From: Bacteroidales bacterium UBA1223 | GTDB taxonomy: Bacteria > Bacteroidota > Bacteroidia > Bacteroidales > P3 | DNA: 12,081 nucleotides | Assembly (NCBI GenBank): GCA_002309155.1 | Contig: DBXB01000017.1 | Span: 327-12,407, forward strand | Direction: 5' to 3' | Shown here: positions 1 through 4,915 of the stretch, piece after piece | Position numbering within the stretch: the stretch's first letter is position 1 | Layout of the letters: each line of letters opens with the position of its first letter | The notes under the pieces: generated by a model | What the model was told of the DNA's origin: nothing | Databases searched by the model: none | What the model saw: the letters and a program-made list of their open reading frames with translations, nothing else | Translations under genes and position numbers: made by a program

Positions 1-40
<40 letters not shown>

Positions 41-48
41 AATGGTAT

Positions 49-79
49 ACAGGGAAGTCAAGTTTGACTTCCCTGTTTT
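49..79 (+). terminator. Rho-independent terminator of the tRNA-Ser gene
   Basis: A perfect 12-bp inverted repeat (49-60 with 65-76, arm ACAGGGAAGTCA) closes a 4-base loop. A short T run (76-79) follows. It starts 9 bases after the tRNA CCA, as expected for a tRNA transcription terminator. The T tail is short, so termination strength is uncertain. Confidence 0.75.
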
Positions 80-81
80 GT

Positions 82-126
82 CTAGAACTGCTAGAAACTC
101 TAGAAAAACTAGTAGTTCTAGAAAAT
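82..126. repeat. Five CTAG-led units with exact 9-bp period
   Basis: CTAG occurs at 82, 91, 100, 109 and 118, exactly 9 bp apart. The units are CTAGAACTG, CTAGAAACT, CTAGAAAAA, CTAGTAGTT and CTAGAAAAT. The outer copies also form an inverted repeat (TCTAGAACT at 81-89 against AGTTCTAGA at 114-122). CTAG is generally under-represented in bacterial genomes, so the clustering and phasing are unlikely to be chance. No coding function is seen. Its role is unknown; it may be a short-period intergenic repeat of a kind I associate with Bacteroidales genomes. Confidence 0.7.
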
Positions 127-129
127 CTT

Positions 130-157
130 TAACCTGTAACCTTTAAACTTTAACCTT
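130..157. repeat. Heptad tandem repeat, four TAACCTK-like copies
   Basis: Four contiguous 7-bp units run TAACCTG (130-136), TAACCTT (137-143), TAAACTT (144-150) and TAACCTT (151-157). The tract lies directly between the CTAG array and the terminator hairpin. A similar heptad tract occurs at 11452-11472. The function is unknown. Confidence 0.6.
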
Positions 158-162
158 TACAC

Positions 163-200
163 AAAAAAAAAAGCACCGTCTTGCGAGACGGTGCTTTTTT
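163..200 (-). terminator. Strong terminator of the exported-protein operon (probably bidirectional)
   Basis: A 9-bp GC-rich stem (173-181 with 186-194, arm GCACCGTCT) encloses a TGCG loop. It is flanked by an A run (163-172) and a T run (195-200). On the minus strand the A run becomes the U tail, 17 bp after the stop codon of the last operon gene (217). The T run on the other side means it could also stop plus-strand read-through from the tRNA gene. Confidence 0.9.
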
Positions 201-216
201 GTGGTCTATCAGAATC

Positions 217-1200
217 CTACCACCAAGAGTAGATTTTGTAGACAGTCTTAGGCTGGTTCTGAGCCCATGCCATAGCTACGTCGCGTTCGGCTTTGATTGA
301 GCTCATCTGCTCCTCATGGGCGTGCTGCTCCATGGTGACGAGCATCTTCCATTCACGATTGTCGATCTCTTCCATCTTCTTGCCAATCTCTTTCATAAGT
401 GAGAGAGCCTCTTTGTAGCAGGAAGCCTTGGGGTTGATCATTGCCAGAGCGTCGGAAGCTCTCATAGCGGAGGCGCGAGTTTCGTCGGCGCTGCCGCGAG
501 AGGTCCATGACGAGCGAGCTTCGGTGAGAAGCTGTGCGCACTCGGCATCGATCTTCTCTTGGTAGATGCCATCAACTTTTCCCTGAGCTTTCATGTAGCA
601 GTCTTTGCAGACTTCGGGAATGGTGAGCAACTGGTAAAGAGCTTCGTCGTAGTTCTGGATCTTGGCCATCGACTCGGCGTTGGCGAGAAGGAAGTCGCAT
701 TTCGAATTGTAGTATTCGATGATTTTCTTCTTGCCGTTCTCAATGAATGCCTTGAAGGAGGGATCAGCGGGCTTCACGGCCTTGAGAGCTGCGATATAAG
801 CCTTGTCCGGAGTCTCGCCGACACCCTTGGCAGTTACCGATGTGGTGGCGAAGAGGGTTCCTTCAAAACCGTCACCGATATAGAAGGTCACTTCGACAGT
901 GTAAGCATGCATCGGGGGTGCAGTAGAGGTGATGTCCTTGGTGAGCAGGTTGCAGTTAGCTGTCAGTACGAAACGCTGGTTGGCAACAGCACCGAGGCCG
1001 TTCTTTGTGGCGATGGTATTCATCTTGTTCTCCAAGATGTTGTAGGCGCTTGGTGGCAGCTGGGTCCTATCCCTGTCGAGATAGACAGAGAGAGCCACGC
1101 GGCCGAAATCGTCGGTCTTGCCGAGATTGTTCTGAGCTGTTGCGGGAGCGATGAAAGCTACAACAGCCAGAATGATTAAGAAATTTTTCATAGTTTTCAT
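217..1200 (-). CDS. Exported protein of unknown function with a probable helical-repeat domain
   Basis: This is the last gene of the five-gene minus-strand operon, 327 aa. Residues 1-22 are a signal peptide ending ATA before Gln23, with no lipobox, so the protein should be periplasmic or otherwise exported by Sec. Residues 30-150 look like an alpha/beta region; VTAKGVGETPDKAYIAALKA (123-142) is of the kind seen in small envelope domains. Residues 155-275 are helical, with TPR-like spacing (IQNYDEALYQLLTIPEVC) and a CxxC pair at Cys198/Cys201. A charged helix follows, and the protein ends in Trp-Trp. Only 3 bp separate it from the upstream gene, suggesting coupled translation. Met4 is an equally possible start. 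I do not recognise a named family. Confidence 0.85.
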   Translation of the reverse strand: MKTMKNFLIILAVVAFIAPATAQNNLGKTDDFGRVALSVYLDRDRTQLPPSAYNILENKMNTIATKNGLGAVANQRFVLTANCNLLTKDITSTAPPMHAYTVEVTFYIGDGFEGTLFATTSVTAKGVGETPDKAYIAALKAVKPADPSFKAFIENGKKKIIEYYNSKCDFLLANAESMAKIQNYDEALYQLLTIPEVCKDCYMKAQGKVDGIYQEKIDAECAQLLTEARSSWTSRGSADETRASAMRASDALAMINPKASCYKEALSLMKEIGKKMEEIDNREWKMLVTMEQHAHEEQMSSIKAERDVAMAWAQNQPKTVYKIYSWW

Positions 1201-1203
1201 GGT

Positions 1204-2151
1204 TTATTTTCCTCCTATAACCAATTGTGCCTGGCCGAGACCCTGCATCATGATTTTTGATTCTATCTGGTATGTGTTCTTGAGGTATTTCTTCAGTTCG
1301 TTAGCCCAGGCACGAGCGTCGATGGCACGGCCTTTCTCGTTGTAGAGAGGTATACGAACCTGCTCGAAAAGCATCATATTCTCAGTGGCGTCGGTGGTGT
1401 TGAAACGACCAGCTACGGTGTGTTCGGAAACCCACTGCTCGATGACTTCGCTGAGTTCGGTGCCGTCGTCACCCATCTCGCGCTCCAGACCGTCGTCGAA
1501 GCTATCCCACACTTTGATGCGGAGGATAATCTCACGTCCGTTGGCTGCCAGGTCCTCGAAATGGGCCATCAACTGAGAGTTGAATTGATCGAGATAAGAG
1601 AGAACTGCCTCCTGGAGCATGATGGCGATGTTGGTGCCGAAAGACTGGGGGCCAGAGCCAGAAGCGTTGGCGATAGCCTTGTCGGTGTAAGCATCGAGAC
1701 CTCTCAGGATGAAGTCAATCTGTTTCTTGGGGCCTACGCTCTTGACAGTGTAGGTAAGCTGGATGATGATATCGGCTTTTGCTGTCTTTTTCAGTTTGTC
1801 GATAGGTGATTCAGAGACTTCAGAACCGTCTTTGCCGGTAAGCATAGCATCTTCTGCCGACTGTCCTTCAAGACTCTTGAGGGCGGCTTCGAGGTTTTTC
1901 AGCGGGAATCCGCGTTCAACCATCATCTCCTCGATTTTGGAGATAGCCATCTGCAGGTCGGGATCGCTCTGAAGGGCGACTTTATAGTCGGGGACTGTGG
2001 TAGTCTTGCCCTGGTTGTCGTAAACCTGAACATAGTTGTTCTGTTTGCACCAGTTGTCGCTGGGCACCACCATGAGGGTGGGTTTCTTGGCCTGACCCAT
2101 AGCGGTGAGGCACAAGATAGCGAGACCTAAGCTCAATATGAATTTCTTCAT
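1204..2151 (-). CDS. DUF6175-like exported protein
   Basis: 315 aa. The signal peptide (1-19) ends AMG before Gln20. The mature start KKPTLMVVPSDNWC (22-35), the SPIDKLKKTAKADIIIQLTY block (115-134) and the C-terminal FEQVRIPLYNEKGRA (262-276) match my memory of the Bacteroidales family DUF6175, whose function is unknown. The segment ADIIIQLTYTV followed by ILRGLDAYTDKAIA (126-161) resembles the core of LpoB/CsgG-like periplasmic domains; this is inference from pattern only. It is the fourth gene of the operon, 12 bp after the 170-aa gene and 3 bp before the 327-aa gene. It has no transmembrane helix beyond the signal peptide, so it is predicted periplasmic or outer-membrane associated. Coding is certain; the family name is likely. 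Confidence 0.85.
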   Translation of the reverse strand: MKKFILSLGLAILCLTAMGQAKKPTLMVVPSDNWCKQNNYVQVYDNQGKTTTVPDYKVALQSDPDLQMAISKIEEMMVERGFPLKNLEAALKSLEGQSAEDAMLTGKDGSEVSESPIDKLKKTAKADIIIQLTYTVKSVGPKKQIDFILRGLDAYTDKAIANASGSGPQSFGTNIAIMLQEAVLSYLDQFNSQLMAHFEDLAANGREIILRIKVWDSFDDGLEREMGDDGTELSEVIEQWVSEHTVAGRFNTTDATENMMLFEQVRIPLYNEKGRAIDARAWANELKKYLKNTYQIESKIMMQGLGQAQLVIGGK

Positions 2152-2163
2152 TTCTGTGTGATT

Positions 2164-2676
2164 TTAGAATATTGAATTCATTGATTTGATGATCTTGGCA
2201 TCTTCGAGATATTTGCGGAGAGCGTCTTTCTGAACGCTGACGACTACGCCGACTTTAACCTCTTTGCCAACTTTGATGATATCGGTGGCTCCGTTGCCAA
2301 CGAGGGTGACAAACTTGGAGTAGGGACCTCCGTCAGCGAAGAAATCATTGAAGAAGTCCTCATTCTGTGTCTCGATAGCGGGGTCGGTAACCAGAGGCTT
2401 CTGTCCAGCTATACGTACATTGCCACTGTTGTAAGCCGCATAACCTTTGAAGAGTATGCCGTGGACGGCATTCTTGGGAGCCTGAGCGGTGGCTTTGTCC
2501 GCTTTCTTGGCATACGACCAAACTTTCACCAGGTAGGTGCCCTGAGCACCCTGTCCCACGGCGGGTTCGATTTCGTAACGCCATTCCATGGTTTCTTTGT
2601 CCATTTTCTTTTTACTCTGTGCGAACACGGTGCCAAAAAGCATCACAGCACAAAGAAATAATGCGATTTTTTTCAT
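2164..2676 (-). CDS. Small exported protein, paralogue of the operon's lipoprotein
   Basis: 170 aa. The signal peptide (1-19) ends VFA before Gln20 and there is no lipobox Cys. It shares clear blocks with the 158-aa lipoprotein that begins the operon: QGTYLVKVW (46-53) with DGSLTLRVW; QAPKNAVHGILFKG (65-78) with QAQKNAVDAVLFKG; FFNDFFADGGPYSKFV (108-123) with YFNNFFKDGGDYTKYV; and a C-terminal strand-helix VKVGVVVSVQKDALRKYL. The Ala/Lys helix after a beta strand recalls LPP20/FlgP-type domains, but I cannot confirm membership. It lies 22 bp after the 455-aa gene and 12 bp before the DUF6175-like gene. It is probably a soluble periplasmic partner of the same envelope assembly. The function is unknown. 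Confidence 0.85.
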   Translation of the reverse strand: MKKIALFLCAVMLFGTVFAQSKKKMDKETMEWRYEIEPAVGQGAQGTYLVKVWSYAKKADKATAQAPKNAVHGILFKGYAAYNSGNVRIAGQKPLVTDPAIETQNEDFFNDFFADGGPYSKFVTLVGNGATDIIKVGKEVKVGVVVSVQKDALRKYLEDAKIIKSMNSIF

Positions 2677-2698
2677 GATTTAGAGATGTTTAAATTGA

Positions 2699-4066
2699 TT
2701 ATTTTTTCTGTCTTACGACCATACCCATCTGCGCTTTCTTGCATTTGGATAGGAGGGTACCGTTTCTACCGTCTTCGGTACGTTTGGGAGAAGGAGTAAC
2801 GATGATGTTGCCTTCAGCCATATTATAGTTGTTGTCCCAGACACCTTTCTTGTCAACCTTGACGGTTCCTACTTTCTCATACACCATCTTGCCGGTCTTG
2901 GGGTCGATGGCACGGGTGAGGACGTCGAATTTCTCTCCACCGCTGAGTCCCTCTTTGGTACCCATGTCGGCCAGGAAAGGATCGAGAGAGATGATGGGGG
3001 CAACGGGACGGAAGATCTCATAGTCTTTCTGCAGTTTCACGAACTGCTTGTCGAGGTTGCGGATGATGGTGGTGTTGACAAGGATGTCTTTGCCTTTGTT
3101 GCCGGCAAATTTGGTGCTTGACTTGCAGTTGTCGGCGCCGATGAACTCGAGTTCGAAGTTGATGGCATTGAATTTGTCCATATCAATCTTGCCGTCATCC
3201 TTGTAGCACTGATAGAAAACAGCCTGGATGGAGTCGTTCCATTTCAGCTTATAGAGAAGAGTGTTGGTGAGGGCTGTGTAGCCGTCCTTGGTAGCTTCGT
3301 ATAATGCGATTGCGCCAGTCTCAGCAGCAGAGTAGATGATCTGTGCGAGATTCTGATTCTTCTGAGCCGCAACTTGGTATGCAATCTTAGCAAGAGCAAT
3401 AGTGATATCGCGGGTCACACCGGCGCTAGCCTCATTCTTGTAGAAGTCGATCTTTGAGAAAACCACGAAGGTGGTGTTGATGAGCTCTTCAGCCACTTGG
3501 TTGACGATTTCCTGGGCACCGCCAGCGGTGGCGGCTGCAGTCTGTACGTCTGTCGAATTCATGTTGAATGCGGAGCGTTCGACAAGCAGGTTGGCATCGT
3601 TGCTGCCGTCAGGCTGGATGTTGTACCATTTCATGACGAGTTTGCGGGCTACGTCATTCTGCTTAATCTGAACGTCGATGTTGGTCTTGAGCTGCTCGAG
3701 ATATTTCTTGCCGCCGCCACCAAGGGCCTCTTTCAAAGCTTTCAGCTCTTTAGGAGTGGAGGGGAGCTTACTTGTATGAGTGTTGTAGTCCCACAATTGG
3801 TTCATTGTGGCAATGAGACCGCCTTTGGGTTTTCCGGCATTTGCGGTTTTGAAATCAATCTCGTGGTTGTTGTATTTGTCGGGGAAAGGATAGTTCTGAT
3901 AGGCTTGTTCGATGAGCGGAATAAGTTCCGGATCGTCGGTGATAGGCTCGTCGGTGGTGAGAAGTACCATGTGTAGAGAACTGCGTTGATATTTGACAGG
4001 TTCCTGAGCGAAGATGCTACCAAATACCATCAGCATTGATGCGAGGAAGAGTAAATGTTTTTTCAT
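2699..4066 (-). CDS. Secreted protein of unknown function, 455 aa
   Basis: The signal peptide (1-20) ends IFA before Gln21. The mature N-terminal part (25-100) is mixed. Residues 100-150 are lysine-rich and helical, with a GGGG turn at 116-119. Residues 172-275 are Ala-rich helices. The last about 85 residues (372-455) look beta-rich: GGEKFDVLTRAIDP, then YEKVGTVKVDKKGVWDN. That layout, a strand with a dp-TGk turn followed by VG-x-V-x-V, resembles the small SH3-like barrel at the end of FlgT-type proteins; this is inference only. It is the second gene of the operon, 58 bp after the lipoprotein gene and 22 bp before the paralogue. There are no catalytic motifs that I can name. Coding is certain because of length, signal peptide and operon position. 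Confidence 0.85.
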   Translation of the reverse strand: MKKHLLFLASMLMVFGSIFAQEPVKYQRSSLHMVLLTTDEPITDDPELIPLIEQAYQNYPFPDKYNNHEIDFKTANAGKPKGGLIATMNQLWDYNTHTSKLPSTPKELKALKEALGGGGKKYLEQLKTNIDVQIKQNDVARKLVMKWYNIQPDGSNDANLLVERSAFNMNSTDVQTAAATAGGAQEIVNQVAEELINTTFVVFSKIDFYKNEASAGVTRDITIALAKIAYQVAAQKNQNLAQIIYSAAETGAIALYEATKDGYTALTNTLLYKLKWNDSIQAVFYQCYKDDGKIDMDKFNAINFELEFIGADNCKSSTKFAGNKGKDILVNTTIIRNLDKQFVKLQKDYEIFRPVAPIISLDPFLADMGTKEGLSGGEKFDVLTRAIDPKTGKMVYEKVGTVKVDKKGVWDNNYNMAEGNIIVTPSPKRTEDGRNGTLLSKCKKAQMGMVVRQKK

Positions 4067-4124
4067 AATAAGCGTTTTTTGTTAATTATTTTGTTTAATG
4101 TTTTATTGGCTTGTTGTTTGGGCG

Positions 4125-4601
4125 TTAGGGCTTCAAGATACCGTCTTGAATCAAGCGAGCTTTGAGTTCGGGAACATAGACGCGGAGGGTTACGCCCCAC
4201 TTGACTTGTGTTCCGTTCTCACGGCGCTCGGTGGTGCCGATACGGCGGTCGTGTTTGGAGACATACTTGGTGTAGTCGCCACCGTCTTTGAAGAAGTTGT
4301 TGAAGTAGGTCTGATACTTCTCGCGGGCATTTACTTCAGGAACGAGAGGTCTGGAAAGATAGCCAGTCAGACCGCCTTTGGTGATGCCTTTGAAGAGGAC
4401 GGCATCTACTGCGTTTTTCTGAGCCTGAGGAATGGCGTCAAACAAGTTGCGGCCATCGCCCCATACTCTGAGGGTCAGCGAACCGTCGCCTTCGGTATTC
4501 AGATATTCGGGCTCGAAATCAAAATACCCAGGACCTTTGGAAACTTTGCATGAGCTGAGCAAGAGAGCAAACATGCATACTAATAAAACTTTTAGTTTCA
4601 T
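4125..4601 (-). CDS. Small lipoprotein, first gene of the exported operon
   Basis: 158 aa with a type II signal peptide: the basic start MKLK, a hydrophobic stretch and the lipobox LSSC, with Cys18 as the lipidated residue. The residues after Cys18 (KVSKG) lack the acidic run that directs Bacteroidota lipoproteins to the cell surface, so a periplasm-facing location is more likely. The body (38-155) is paralogous to the 170-aa protein two genes downstream, sharing QKNAV-x-x-x-LFKG and FFKDGGDYTKYV blocks. An LPP20/FlgP-like fold is possible but not shown. The start at 4601 has no Shine-Dalgarno; the leader upstream is a 28-bp tandem duplication. The promoter box is about 115 bp upstream. Confidence 0.85.
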   Translation of the reverse strand: MKLKVLLVCMFALLLSSCKVSKGPGYFDFEPEYLNTEGDGSLTLRVWGDGRNLFDAIPQAQKNAVDAVLFKGITKGGLTGYLSRPLVPEVNAREKYQTYFNNFFKDGGDYTKYVSKHDRRIGTTERRENGTQVKWGVTLRVYVPELKARLIQDGILKP

Positions 4602-4605
4602 GATG

Positions 4606-4661
4606 TTGGTTTTTGGGATTTATTAATTTATTATTGGTTTTTGGAATTTATTAATTTATTA
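4606..4661. repeat. 28-bp tandem duplication in the operon leader
   Basis: Two adjacent 28-bp copies, 4606-4633 and 4634-4661, differ at one base (27/28 identical). They are AT-rich and contain TTTATTAATTTATTA. On the minus strand they form the untranslated leader ending 4 bp before the start codon of the lipoprotein gene. The second copy therefore duplicates the ribosome-binding neighbourhood. The near identity suggests a recent duplication, perhaps by replication slippage. Confidence 0.85.
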
Positions 4662-4710
4662 TCAGTTATTCTAAGTATGAAAAAAACTCTATATAGTATT
4701 AGTATAAATA

Positions 4711-4750
4711 GGAGTGCAAAGGTAAGATTTTTTTTTGATACTTAAGCATA
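4711..4750 (-). promoter_or_regulatory. Bacteroidota-type promoter of the exported operon
   Basis: Read on the minus strand, 4724 to 4717 is TACCTTTG, a perfect match to the Bacteroidota -7 box TAnnTTTG, followed by CA as often seen. The -33 element is weak: only TATG (4750-4747), 22 bases upstream, in place of TTTG. Transcription would begin near 4711-4713, giving a leader of about 110 bases that contains the tandem duplication. Confidence 0.6.
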
Positions 4751-4915
4751 TTTTTAGTCCCTTTCTACTCCGTTTTATTGCAAGGCGTTGATTTCTATAT
4801 TGTATTATTGCAATTAAAATATGTTAAATTGATGCTAACAGCTATATTTTCAGACTCATTTTTTTTATTTTTTCCTGCTGTGCAATATTTAAGTTGTCGC
4901 CTGCGTTTAAAGAAT

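Larger units (their letters stand above)
4602..4915. other. 314-bp divergent intergenic region between the exported operon and uvrA
   Basis: This stretch is gene-free. It holds the operon leader with its tandem duplication (4606-4661) and the minus-strand promoter (4711-4724). For uvrA on the plus strand I see no full Bacteroidota promoter. The closest boxes are TATTATTG (4803-4810) and TATATTTT (4843-4850), each one base off TAnnTTTG and without a good -33 TTTG. A 9-bp direct repeat TTATTGCAA occurs at 4775-4783 and 4805-4813, one copy overlapping the first of these boxes. The uvrA frame is open back to 4778, but the codons there are AT-rich and unlike UvrA. Confidence 0.6.

Noticed and set aside
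559..1179. Plus-strand open frame of 206 codons opposite the 327-aa gene
   Set aside because: It is antisense to a well-supported exported protein and its translation looks like a reversed-frame artefact rich in Val and Gly. There is no promoter or homology cue.
3497..3976. Plus-strand open frame of 159 codons opposite the 455-aa gene
   Set aside because: It is a shadow of the minus-strand gene, whose signal peptide, spacing and operon position are convincing. The plus frame has no recognisable features.
4778..4915. 46-codon upstream extension of the uvrA frame starting at TTG 4778
   Set aside because: The extension is AT-rich, encodes a Phe/Leu-rich stretch unlike any UvrA start, and overlaps the presumed promoter zone. 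The conserved protein begins at ATG 4916.
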